From positions 1,224,501 through 1,288,500 of the forward strand of contig NZ_CP045201.1 of NCBI RefSeq assembly GCF_014899185.1: 64,000 nt of DNA, read 5' to 3'. Of the stretch, positions 1 to 7,323 are shown piece by piece. The number at the start of each line of letters is the position of its first letter. The stretch's first letter is position 1. Below the pieces are notes generated by a model. That model made no database searches. It was not told the origin of the DNA and saw only the letters and a program-made list of their open reading frames with translations. A program made the position numbers and the translations under genes. Source of the DNA: Pseudooceanicola spongiae (GTDB lineage Bacteria; Pseudomonadota; Alphaproteobacteria; Rhodobacterales; Rhodobacteraceae).

Positions 1-445
1 AAAACGCCATGCCGCCGAGCGACAGGTTACAAATTGCCGCCCCCCTCGCCTTGATCTGGGTCAACCTGTGCACAGGTTTTACACTTCGACCCGAAAATAT
101 GCCGAAAACAACGCCAAAAACTGATTTTGAGCGCCATTTCCATCTGTCTTTACTTTACGGCACCCCTGCATGGCAGTCACAACATACAGACGTATTAAAT
201 CAATATTTTTGGTATTTCAGCGCGATCTCTTTTCAGAACAAGGCTTTTTCGCCCCCGTCGTGCTGGCCTTCAGGGTTCGCACGGCGGGACTTTTGCTTGA
301 TGATCGCAGGAAAAACTTCTTCGCGACCGGCAGAGCCCGCTTCACCGCAGCCAAATCAAAATGCCGTGAACCTCCTCCAACACCCCGGCTGGACAAGCCC
401 TCTCGGCCTGTTACCTTCCCCGCAAACATGAACACCGGAGGCACC
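1..445. other. Upstream region of the M20 dipeptidase gene
   Basis: No convincing gene is seen here; the open frames lack a start with ribosome binding site and lack family resemblance. The stretch holds a perfect 16-base palindrome at 63-78, listed separately, and is the presumed promoter region of the downstream peptidase gene. Confidence 0.5.
63..78. promoter_or_regulatory. Perfect 16-bp palindrome, operator-like
   Basis: The sequence AACCTGTGCACAGGTT is its own reverse complement. It lies about 370 bases before the start of the M20 peptidase gene and is followed by a TTTTACACTT stretch. A palindrome of this size suggests a dimeric regulator site; the regulator is unknown and no regulator gene is adjacent in the window. 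Confidence 0.35.
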
Positions 446-1822
446 ATGTCCCTAGATCCCGTCCTGTTGCGCATCGATTCAGATCTGCCAAACGCCACTG
501 AGCGTTTGCTGGAGCTGCTGCGAATCCCCTCCATTTCGACTGACCCTGCCTATAAAGGCGATTGCGAAACCGCTGCGGACTGGCTTGTTGCCGATCTGCA
601 ATCGATCGGGGTGGAGGCCAGCAAGCGCCCTACCCCCGGTCATCCCATGGTGGTCGGACATGTCGACGGAGACGGTCCGCATATCCTCTTCTACGGCCAC
701 TATGATGTGCAGCCCGTCGACCCCCTGAACCTTTGGGACCGTGATCCTTTCGATCCCGAAGTTCAGGACACCCCGAAGGGCAAGGTCATCCGGGGCCGCG
801 GTGCTGCCGACGACAAGGGCCAGCTGATGACCTTTGTTGAGGCCTGCCGCGCTTGGAAAGAGGTCAATGGCACCCTGCCCTGCAAGATAACCTTTTTCTT
901 TGAAGGCGAAGAGGAATCCGGCTCCCCTTCTCTCGTGCCCTTCATGAAGGAAAATGCGGCCGAGCTGACTTCGGACATTGCACTGATCTGCGACACTGGC
1001 ATGTTTGGTGAACAGACCCCCGCCATCGTAACCATGCTGCGAGGCCTCCTCGGAGAAGAGCTGACGATCAGGGGCGCCTCCAAGGACCTGCACTCGGGCA
1101 TGTACGGCGGCATCTCGATGAACCCGATCCGTGTGCTTTCCAAAATCATCGCCAGTCTGCACGACGAGTCCGGACATGTCACCGTACCGCAGTTTTATGA
1201 CGGCGTGCCCGAACTATCGCCCGAAATCAAAGCCCAGTGGGATGGCCTGAACTTCGACGAGACTGGTTTCCTCGGAGAAGTTGGTCTTGGCACACCCGCC
1301 GGCGAACAGGATCGCACCGGGCTCGAGATGATCTGGTCACGCCCGACCTGCGAAGTGAACGGCATCTGGGGCGGCTATACTGGTGACGGTTTCAAAACCG
1401 TGCTGCCTGCCGAGGCCCATGCCAAGATTTCGTTCCGTCTTGTCGGGACGCAAGATCCCCTCGCCATTCGCGAAAGCTTCCGCAGCTATGTTCAGTCCAT
1501 GCTGCCCGACGATTGCACGGTTGAGTTCAAGGCCCATGGTGCCAGCAGTGCCAGCCAGATGGAAATCACGGATCCGGCCTTCGAAAAAGCGCGGCGCGCG
1601 CTGTCGGACGAATGGCCCGAACCTGCCGCCTATGTGGGGTGTGGCGGCTCGATCCCAATTGCCGGGCATTTCAAGAAAATTCTCGGCACTGATGCAATGC
1701 TGATCGGCTTTGGCAAGGACGATGACCAGATCCATTCTCCCGACGAGAAATATGACCTTAACTCTTTTCATAAAGGAATAAGAAGCTGGGCACGCGTCCT
1801 TGATGCACTGACCAAGGGCTGA
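446..1822 (+). CDS. M20 family metallopeptidase (dipeptidase, ArgE/DapE/CNDP-like)
   Basis: A 458-residue cytosolic zinc hydrolase of the M20 family, expected to cleave dipeptides or N-acylated amino acids. Visible motifs are FYGHYDVQPVD (metal-binding His and catalytic Asp), RGAADDKGQ (bridging Asp), FFEGEEESGSPS (catalytic and metal Glu pair), the dimerisation/oxyanion stretch SKDLHSGMYGG, and a C-terminal DDQIHSPDEKYDL metal-His motif. All match the CNDP-type dipeptidase subgroup and the length is typical. The ATG at 446 is chosen because GGAGG sits just upstream; the frame is open further upstream to 170 but without family similarity. A short frameshifted gene follows 74 bases downstream. 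The exact substrate cannot be told; the L-carbamoylase branch of M20 is less likely because the DVQPVD and HSPDEKYD motifs are those of dipeptidases. Confidence 0.9.
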   Translation: MSLDPVLLRIDSDLPNATERLLELLRIPSISTDPAYKGDCETAADWLVADLQSIGVEASKRPTPGHPMVVGHVDGDGPHILFYGHYDVQPVDPLNLWDRDPFDPEVQDTPKGKVIRGRGAADDKGQLMTFVEACRAWKEVNGTLPCKITFFFEGEEESGSPSLVPFMKENAAELTSDIALICDTGMFGEQTPAIVTMLRGLLGEELTIRGASKDLHSGMYGGISMNPIRVLSKIIASLHDESGHVTVPQFYDGVPELSPEIKAQWDGLNFDETGFLGEVGLGTPAGEQDRTGLEMIWSRPTCEVNGIWGGYTGDGFKTVLPAEAHAKISFRLVGTQDPLAIRESFRSYVQSMLPDDCTVEFKAHGASSASQMEITDPAFEKARRALSDEWPEPAAYVGCGGSIPIAGHFKKILGTDAMLIGFGKDDDQIHSPDEKYDLNSFHKGIRSWARVLDALTKG

Positions 1823-1896
1823 TCGCCACGGGGTCTGCGCGGGATGCGTTTCCAAATGCATCCTGCGCAGCGTACCTTTCAAGGACGACAAGCCCT

Positions 1897-2303
1897 ATGA
1901 CCCTGAATATCGAAGAAGAGATCGATCAACGCATTGCCGCCATGGAAGCCGAACCGCAGGCATCTTCTGGTGTTGAGCATGTCCGCCGCGAAATCCTGTT
2001 CATCAATGATGTGATCCACACGACTGGCGTCGAAGCCCGCGGCGGCATCAGGTCACTGGCACAGATCGAGGTGTATGGACACGCCACTCCCTCCTCCACC
2101 GTCCGTCGAGGTATCATCCGCTTTCGCCCCGAAGCCGAGCTTCGCGCCCCTATTTCAAAGAAGGCGACAAAACGATCCGCCTTTGGATAGACCTCGCACA
2201 TATGGCACATGCCACGACACAGCTTTTGCACCGAAAACGGTTTTTGTGGATCGGGATCTGGCCAGACGGCTACACCTACGCTGACCTGCATTCACGACCG
2301 TAA
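1897..2303 (+). pseudogene. Small conserved-looking gene with a single-base frameshift
   Basis: The first frame starts at ATG 1897 and runs MTLNIEEEIDQRIAAMEAEP... to FRPEAELRAP near 2150, then becomes unrelated. Shifting by one base at the C run 2147-2150 continues as YFKEGDKTIRLWIDLAHMAH and ends DGYTYADLHSRP at the TAA 2301-2303. The two halves read as one protein of about 135 residues, and one extra C would restore it. The family is not recognised. It lies just downstream of the M20 peptidase and immediately before a decayed IS481, so it may be genuinely broken; a sequencing error or slippage in the homopolymer is also possible. Confidence 0.55.
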
Positions 2304-2586
2304 CGCCAGACCGACTATTCAGCTGCTGCGCTGAAGACTCAATTCCAGCTCGCTAGCGGCTTTGCTACGATCGTCATTCCGGCTTTGTGCGTCTCCCATC
2401 GGACTTGACATACGCGCTGTTGGTGTCCGGAGAACCTAGGTGTTCAGTACCGGCATCTGGTGGATTGGATTTATGATGAATCGAGCTGGCTCTGAAGTCC
2501 AGATTTTGCAGATTTAATTGTAGGGCGTGAGGCCGTTCAGGGTCTTTAACCTGCGTGCGTAGTTGTATGTGAGGAGGGAGAAGCCG

Positions 2587-2603
2587 ACAGTCCTGTGGAC
2601 TGT
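2587..2603. repeat. Palindromic insert, family A (ACAGTCC type)
   Basis: Arms ACAGTCC and GGACTGT with loop TGT. It lies inside an insertion of roughly 45 bases between the transposase segments equivalent to THLADFI and AYNFARRLKTL, so it interrupts the IS481 reading frame. Confidence 0.6.
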
Positions 2604-2766
2604 TGACCCCGACACAAGATGAAGTCGGCGAGGTGCGTGCGCAGCGGGTCATGGCTATCGTAATGGTATTGTTTGACGTTCAGCCGTCGCCGACCCCCCG
2701 GATCTGATTGGGGCCTCACCCTTCTTGATCGTTCGGTTCATCCGCTCGACCTGGCCGCCCCTCGGA

Positions 2767-2789
2767 AAAACAGTTCCACGGACTGTTTT
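2767..2789. repeat. Palindromic insert, family A, in frame in IS481
   Basis: Arms AAAACAGT and ACTGTTTT flank a 7-base loop. On the minus strand the insert replaces the usual TN of the motif PW-TN-GQVERMNRTIK with 16 residues, NREDKKTVRGTVFPRG, a net gain of 14 codons that keeps the frame. The encoded core KKTVRGTVFP matches QKTIRGIVIP of the insert at 3208-3226. Confidence 0.75.
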
Positions 2790-2920
2790 CTTATCCTCGC
2801 GGTTCCAAGGATAGTTGGGCTTGGTCAGCCGGTGCTCGATCCCATTTGCTTCGCAGATCATGTCATAGCTCATTTGCTGTGAGTATGCTGGCGAGGCTGC
2901 TCGGCGAATTGAATGCCCCT

Positions 2921-2946
2921 CGCCATTGTCGCTCGGACCCATGGCG
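2921..2946. repeat. Palindromic insert, family C (shared with an IS66 remnant)
   Basis: Arms CGCCAT and ATGGCG surround a 14-base loop. Bases 2920-2939 are the exact reverse complement of 43352-43371 in the IS66 remnant (20 of 20 identical). Here it interrupts the HTILTDNGIQFAEQ-type region of the IS481 transposase. Confidence 0.75.
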
Positions 2947-2988
2947 CTCCTATGGCTCGACCCGTCAGGATCGTGTGGGCGCGATGGC

Positions 2989-3014
2989 TGCAAAGCAAAT
3001 AGGCGTTCTTTGCA
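2989..3014. repeat. Short inverted repeat TGCAAAG/CTTTGCA
   Basis: Seven-base arms with a 12-base loop, directly abutting the family A palindrome at 3014-3040. It occupies sequence with no counterpart in a normal IS481 transposase. Confidence 0.45.
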
Positions 3015-3040
3015 CCAAACGATCCTCCGGATCGTTTGGT
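3014..3040. repeat. Palindromic insert, family A, 12-bp arms
   Basis: Arms ACCAAACGATCC and GGATCGTTTGGT with loop TCC. The insert follows the HTLLPL motif of the IS481 transposase on the minus strand and reads through as NDPEDRLV before the frame meets deleted sequence. Confidence 0.7.
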
Positions 3041-3207
3041 TGACGCTCGAACTCCAGCGGCAGCAGCGTGTGCCGCCCGAATGCGACGATCATTGCCTCC
3101 TCAGATTCAGCGAAAACAGTTGAACGCGGTTCCCTTGGCCCGGTTCTCAAGTCCTCGACCGTCGCACGCTTACGCCACTTTGCGACGGTCGTGGGATTCG
3201 TCGGGAT

Positions 3208-3226
3208 AACGATCCCCCGGATCGTT
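3208..3226. repeat. Palindromic insert, family A, in frame in IS481
   Basis: Arms AACGATCC and GGATCGTT with loop CCC. On the minus strand the insert changes ELG-I-NPKTVAKW to ELG followed by SEGDQKTIRGIVIPT and then NPTTVAKW, a net gain of 14 codons in frame. Flanking bases also resemble those around the 2767-2789 copy, so the repeat unit is longer than the palindrome alone. Confidence 0.75.
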
Positions 3227-3277
3227 TTCTGATCTCCCTCACTGCCCAACTCCTCGCTTAGCTGGGCGAGCGATGCT

Positions 3278-3318
3278 TGCCCCTTTCGGGACCATGCTGC
3301 GCATGACCCTGCCGGGCA
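3278..3318. repeat. Nested hairpin insert shared by two IS481 copies
   Basis: Outer arms TGCCC/GGGCA enclose CATGC-TGC-GCATG. It sits in the transposase N-terminus between sequences equivalent to RAAIQR and SLAQLS. The same insert, almost identical, is found at the same position of the other IS481 5-prime fragment at 63818-63858, so it was acquired before the two copies diverged. Confidence 0.7.
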
Positions 3319-3449
3319 GCGAGCCGCTGCATTGCAGCTCTGACGGCGTGCGTTGTCGTGGCGCTCACGTGGCGAACTTGTCCCATGATGCTTCCTTCCA
3401 AGCCTGAGAAAGGATTGGAGTGCCCCCATCGAGTGGTCCAGTTTGAATG

Positions 3450-4267
3450 TTAGTGCATGGTCGGTCGTTGGTCTATCGGGACGATGCTTTTGGGCGCTGG
3501 CGGCCGGTATCCCAAAGCACTGTGAGGCCTGACCGTATTGTAGTGACGCCGCCAGCGTTCGATAAGGATCTGGGCCTCGCGTAACGTGGTGAAGACTTCA
3601 CCGTTGAGCAGCTCATCCCGGAAACGGGCGTTAAAGCTCTCGCAGTAGCCGTTCTCCCACGGTGAGCCTGGGGTGATGAATGCGGTTTTTGCGCCCACGG
3701 CACCGATCCAGGCACGCACCTTCTTGGCGATAAATTCTGCGCCATTGTCCGACCTTATGTATTCCGGCGGGCCGCGTGAGGCATGAACAGATCCGTCAAA
3801 GCATCGAGCACATCCGTTGAATTGAGCCTGCGTTTGACCCGGATCACCAGCGCCTCCCTCGTGAACTCAGCAATGATATTCAGCGTGCGGAAGATCCGCC
3901 CGTCGTGGGTCCGGTCCTGAACAAAGTCATAGGACCAGACATGGTTCGGGCGCTCCGGCCGCAGCCTCACACATGACCCGTCATTGAGCCAGAGTCGGCC
4001 CTTCTTCGGCTGTTTTTGCGGGACTTTGAGCCCTTCCCGGCGCCAGATCCGCTCGACGCGCTTGTGGTTTACATGCCAGCCGCTGTTGTTCAGCATGCCG
4101 GTGATCATGCGATAGCCATAGCGCCCGAACTCTTCGGCCAGCGCGGTGATGTCCTCGGTTAGCCGGGCTTCGTCCGGCAGACCGCAGGGCACTTTGCGCT
4201 GCGTAGAGCGATGCTGACCCAATGTGCGGCAAACCCGGCGCTCCGATACGCTGAGGGTTTGCCGCAC
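3450..4267 (-). pseudogene. IS3 transposase orfB, frameshifted
   Basis: The 5-prime part (4267 down to about 3780) encodes the HTH_21 helix-turn-helix region (GRYGYRMITGMLNNSGWHVN, KRVERIWRREGLKVP) and the first catalytic Asp in WSYDFVQDRTHDGR. The frame then ends at FMPHAARRNT, while an overlapping frame supplies RGPPEYIRSDNGAEF (second Asp), TPGSPWENGYCESFN (catalytic Glu) and ends QRPTMH at 3450. The join requires a shift near 3780, where two extra bases appear relative to the usual motif. The DDE triad is therefore split and the enzyme is not expected to be made. It follows orfA, as in active IS3 elements. Confidence 0.8.
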
Positions 4268-4299
4268 ATGGTCGATGCACCGCCTACGGCGGGAAGGGC

Positions 4300-4578
4300 T
4301 CAGTAGTTTCCCCGTGCAGCTTCGGCCAGGATCATCTTGTCCAACGTCAGATCCGACACGGCACGTCTGAGCCGGGTATTCTCAGCCTCCAGCTCTTTCA
4401 GCCGCTTGAGCTGATCCCGGCTCATGCCGCCATACTCCTTGCGCCACCGATAGTAGGTCTGAACCGTGACACCGATTTGCCGCACGGCCTCCTGAACTGA
4501 TTTGCCTTGCCCTTGCAGCACTTCAACTTGTCGCAGCTTCAGCACGATATCCTCGGGCTTCTCTCGCTTGCCAGCCAT
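4300..4578 (-). CDS. IS3 transposase orfA (HTH protein)
   Basis: A 92-residue DNA-binding partner of the IS3 transposase. It carries the helix-turn-helix start MAGKREKPEDIVLKLRQVEV, the QIGVTVQTYYRWRKEYGGM recognition helix and a C-terminal leucine-zipper-like segment LKRLKELEAENTRLRRAV, all typical of orfA. In living elements a programmed -1 frameshift fuses it to orfB; here orfB is independently broken, so orfA is an orphan. An AGGAGGA ribosome binding site precedes the ATG at 4578. Confidence 0.8.
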   Translation of the reverse strand: MAGKREKPEDIVLKLRQVEVLQGQGKSVQEAVRQIGVTVQTYYRWRKEYGGMSRDQLKRLKELEAENTRLRRAVSDLTLDKMILAEAARGNY

Positions 4579-4641
4579 CTCGTCGTCCTCCTGAAAACGG
4601 GATAACTCTATCCCAAAAGGTGGACCACTTCAGTGGGGGCA

Positions 4642-4762
4642 TTCCAGGATCTCACCATCAAACCGTGGGATCGAACGCCTAGCATCTCCGCCTCCCGCTC
4701 CTTGATCAAGCCGATTATCTGCGCCTTGGTGATACGACTCTCTCTCATATGTCTCCAACTTC
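4642..4762 (-). mobile_element. Truncated IS3 orfA fragment of a different element
   Basis: On the minus strand the sequence encodes RESRITKAQIIGLIKEREAE, the hallmark start of another IS3-type orfA, and is cut off by the end of the neighbouring IS3 at 4641. Only about 35 codons remain. Confidence 0.6.
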
Positions 4763-4887
4763 GAGGTTGGGGCAGACTGTACGATAGTCTGAGGGATTTT
4801 ACGGAAGGGGGGCAGGTCACCGCGCACCCCAGTTTCTCCCCTCAACTTGATATTGAAGCCGAGCGCAGGTGCCGTATACCTCGCTTC

Positions 4888-5568
4888 ATGAAGGCAAAGA
4901 TATTTTCCATCGATATGCGCGACAGTGGCGGCGCGAGGCTCTCACTTAGCTATAAGGATGCTGAGCGGAACGGAATTTCGCGCATTTCCTGCGAAGTAGC
5001 GCCACAGCAACTGGTTCGTCTTGTTCTGTTCGCCGAAGCAATAAGCGCCGCCCATTCAGGTGACAGGTTGGATCCAATGAGCGTTTCCCTAGATGGCCTG
5101 AACATAAGATATGACGTTACGCATATGGAAAGCCTTACATTCGAACGTCAACTTGGATATTCCACTCAGATCGCACCAGCTACGCTGAGGGATTTCCTAA
5201 CTGAGATGGCAGGCATTGCTGATGTCTGTCTCGCGCGCGCGGAATCCTCGAAACATGGGTCCTTGCTGAAGGAACTGCTTTCGGAAGTGCCTATGCCGCA
5301 CTGCCTGTCATCTTCCCTCCCGGAAGATGCCGCAGAAGAAATCCTGTATCGACTGCGCGAAATGGCGCTGCTGATATTGGTCGACGACGCGTCCCACAAG
5401 ACCTCTTCTTTGGCCCGGAAACTACGTGGCAAGAAGTCACGTCCAGAGGTGTGTGCAAAGGTTGAAGATCTTCTTCTCACATTGGCAAGCGAATTTACTC
5501 CCGAAAAGAAGAGCTCTGATTGGTCGACGGAAATCTTGCCAAGTGCCACTCAGGCTGAGCGTTTGTAA
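4888..5568 (+). CDS. Uncharacterised protein, 226 aa
   Basis: The family is not recognised. The frame is open from 4633, but the upstream part is antisense to an IS3 orfA fragment, so the start is placed at ATG 4888 (MKAKIFSIDMRDSGGARLSL). The protein is soluble, with no signal peptide or membrane segment, and is rich in Leu, Ala, Ser and Glu. It has a hydrophobic helical stretch (PQQLVRLVLFAEAISAA) and a basic patch (SSLARKLRGKKSRPE) near the C-terminus. The gene is squeezed between an IS3 fragment and an IS66 remnant, so it may be a piece of a larger island or a truncated gene. The ribosome binding site is weak, which leaves the start uncertain. Confidence 0.45.
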   Translation: MKAKIFSIDMRDSGGARLSLSYKDAERNGISRISCEVAPQQLVRLVLFAEAISAAHSGDRLDPMSVSLDGLNIRYDVTHMESLTFERQLGYSTQIAPATLRDFLTEMAGIADVCLARAESSKHGSLLKELLSEVPMPHCLSSSLPEDAAEEILYRLREMALLILVDDASHKTSSLARKLRGKKSRPEVCAKVEDLLLTLASEFTPEKKSSDWSTEILPSATQAERL

Positions 5569-5639
5569 GGATAATTTTCGAATTCCTGTAGCAATTGTCC
5601 CAAGTTCCAGACCGGAAGAATGGCTCTTTGTTGTCTCAA

Positions 5640-6760
5640 ATGTGGTGATGTCCAAAACGTTGATCAGCCGACGCTGACAGATAAACGCGTTGATTTTCTC
5701 GGCCGCATCAAAGCCCATGATGCGCAGGCAAAGCACGATCAGGCGGTTTTGGCGCGACGATGGAGATGTTCGGCTCTCCGCAACAGTAGCGCGCCCGCTA
5801 CACGATGCGCCTGCGAACCACCTTTCGTCGTGGCGAACACTGGCTCGCAAGGGGCGGCTTGTGCTGCCTGCGCCGGATGATCCAGTTGCGTTCGCGGCGC
5901 TGATGCTCGGCTCCGCAGAAGATTCTCCGGGTGCCGACGTTGATGCCGTGGTCCGGCCGGACATGATCGCGGGCGCGGTGGTGATCCGTCTGGAAGCGGG
6001 GACCTCGGCGGAACGGATTGTATCGATCATTCGCGCCCTGGCGACAAGCCGGTGATCTTCCCGTCGATCCGGGTGCGGATCATGGTGGCGACTAAGTCCG
6101 TCGACTTCAGAACGGGCCAAGATGGTCTTGCCGCGCTGGTCTCATCTGCGCTGCGCGAGGATCTGTTCACCGGCACGGTGTTTGTCTTTCGCACGTGCCG
6201 GGCGGATCGGTTGAAGTAGCTCTATCGGGACGGCACCGGTCTTGTGATGGCCTGCAAGAGGCTTGAGGATGCGCGCTTCACTTGGCCCGCCATCAAGGAC
6301 GGGATCATGGCGCTGAACCATGTCCAGTTCGAGGCGCTGGAAACACGCCCGCCTGCTGCGGTAGAATGGATCAGCTCCTTGATTTTGCATGCTTCTGTCT
6401 GAGTGATTGTTAAAAACGGGCATGTCTGCTGCCTCTGTTGTTGAGCTTTCCGCCATTCCCGACGCGCAACGCTTGGCGGTTCAGGCGTTTCTGAAAGAGG
6501 AGGCGGCCCTCAGGATGTCACCAAACGCCAGTAGCATCTGAGCGCTGAGCTGAGCCATGCGCTGCATGGCAAGCGGTACGAAAAGCTGTCTGAGGATGAG
6601 CGGCAACAGGCGTTCGAAGACCTGTCCATCGCGCTGACCGAGGTCGAGGTGGAGAAGGAAATGCGGGCCGCCAAGGCGGACAATGCGACGACCAATCCCG
6701 CGACGAAGCGCATCATCGGCAAGGCACCTCGAGGAACGAGACTCTGCTTGCAACACGTTA
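5640..6760 (+). mobile_element. IS66-family remnant (tnpA, tnpB, truncated tnpC)
   Basis: Three IS66 genes follow one another on the plus strand. The tnpA piece ends at 6055 with RPDMIAGAVVIRLEAGTSAE. The tnpB piece overlaps it from 6052, with VRIMVATKSVDFRTGQDGLA and RLEDARFTWPAIKDG, but has an in-frame TAG in DRLK-stop-LYRDGTG and a replaced C-terminus. The tnpC N-terminus starts near 6421 (MSAASVVELSAIPDAQRLAV), with stop codons before HALHGKRYEKLSEDERQQAF, and is lost after about 6730. All three reading frames are damaged or truncated. Confidence 0.75.
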
Positions 6761-6769
6761 CGATGCACA

Positions 6770-7262
6770 GGGGTTATAGAAACGCCGGACTGGATATCAT
6801 TTAGGAAATCGCCTCAAGGCGAAGATGCACTGTCTTCGGGAGCGCATCGCAGCGAGAGATGCCGGTCATCAGACCGCCGAAAAGGCATTCAGATCCCACT
6901 CATGAAACGCTTCAATGCCCTCGCCGCGACCACAATCGTAAGAGCAGCGTGACTTCAGTGGGCTAAGTGGGGATAACGATTCATGCGGCATCTCTGCGAC
7001 AATCCCACATCGGCCCGAGCTTGAGGTGAATGGTCGTTTCCCTCGACAAGCTAAAGAAACTTGCTTCCGGGACGGATATCTTTTCCGTCCCCTTGGACAT
7101 AGAATACGAACTTCAATTTGGTTGGTAGAGCGTGACAGGTCCGACCAGCGGGACGGCCCCCTGTTACTGCAAAGTTGATCAGTTTACTCCTCTGGATGTC
7201 AAGCGTTGGGAGCCGGAAAATACGGCCAAGTATCTTTTGCTGGTCGTTTCCACGAAAGAAGA
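6770..7262. other. Stretch without a convincing intact gene
   Basis: After the IS66 remnant the sequence shows no recognised family. The only candidate is a frame with an internal amber codon at 7030-7296, listed separately. The strong terminator hairpin of the efflux operon begins at 7263. Confidence 0.4.
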
Positions 7263-7296
7263 CGCCGGTGTGAACCATTCACACCGGCGCCGCTAA
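7030..7296 (+). pseudogene. Possible small gene with an in-frame amber stop
   Basis: From ATG 7030 the frame reads MVVSLDKLKKLASGTDIFSV and reaches TAG at 7126, then continues in the same frame as SVTGPTSGTAPCYCKVDQF, LDVKRWEPENTAKYLLLVVS and stops at TAA 7294. Both halves have protein-like composition, and one stop separates them. No family is recognised. The 3-prime end overlaps the terminator hairpin of the converging efflux operon, which weakens the case. Confidence 0.25.
7263..7289 (-). terminator. Rho-independent terminator of the RND efflux operon
   Basis: A perfect 12-bp stem (CGCCGGTGTGAA / TTCACACCGGCG) with loop CCA lies 34 bases beyond the permease stop codon. In the minus-strand direction it is followed by TCTTTC. 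Confidence 0.7.
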
Positions 7297-7323
7297 AACC
7301 TGCCCAAACACTTAAAATTAACG

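Larger units (their letters stand above)
2330..3420 (-). mobile_element. IS481-family transposase remnant riddled with palindromic insertions
   Basis: On the minus strand the pieces of an IS481 transposase appear in order: start near 3386 (MGQV-like), SLAQLSEELG and TVAKWRKRATVEDLRTGP, STVFAESEEAM, HTLLPL, then NGIEHRLTKPN, GQVERMNRTIK, a DPLRTHLADF-type stretch, the LKTLNGLTPY-type region and the C-terminal end near 2440. Much of the middle catalytic domain is deleted and the frame is broken several times. At least six short palindromic inserts interrupt the transposase motifs (listed separately). The element is dead. It abuts an IS3 element at 3421 without a visible target duplication. Confidence 0.8.
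3421..4641 (-). mobile_element. IS3-family element with frameshifted orfB
   Basis: Imperfect terminal inverted repeats beginning TGCCCCCA bound the element: TGCCCCCATCGAGTGGTCCA at 3421 and, in reverse complement, TGCCCCCACTGAAGTGGTCC ending at 4641. The length of about 1.22 kb and the orfA/orfB layout fit IS3. The flanks GAG and TTC do not form a target duplication, suggesting rearrangement after insertion. A piece of the same right end recurs at 29392-29457. Confidence 0.8.

Noticed and set aside
9..431. 140-codon frame at the window start
   Set aside because: No ribosome binding site, no family resemblance and atypical composition; treated as intergenic.
446..1822. M20 gene as an L-carbamoylase partner of the hydantoin operon
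   Set aside because: Its motifs are those of CNDP-type dipeptidases and it lies 52 kb from the hydantoin genes.
6552..6572. Palindrome GCCATGC-GCT-GCATGGC inside the IS66 tnpC start
   Set aside because: The sequence is part of the normal tnpC reading (ELSHALHGKRYEKLSEDE), so it is not an insert.
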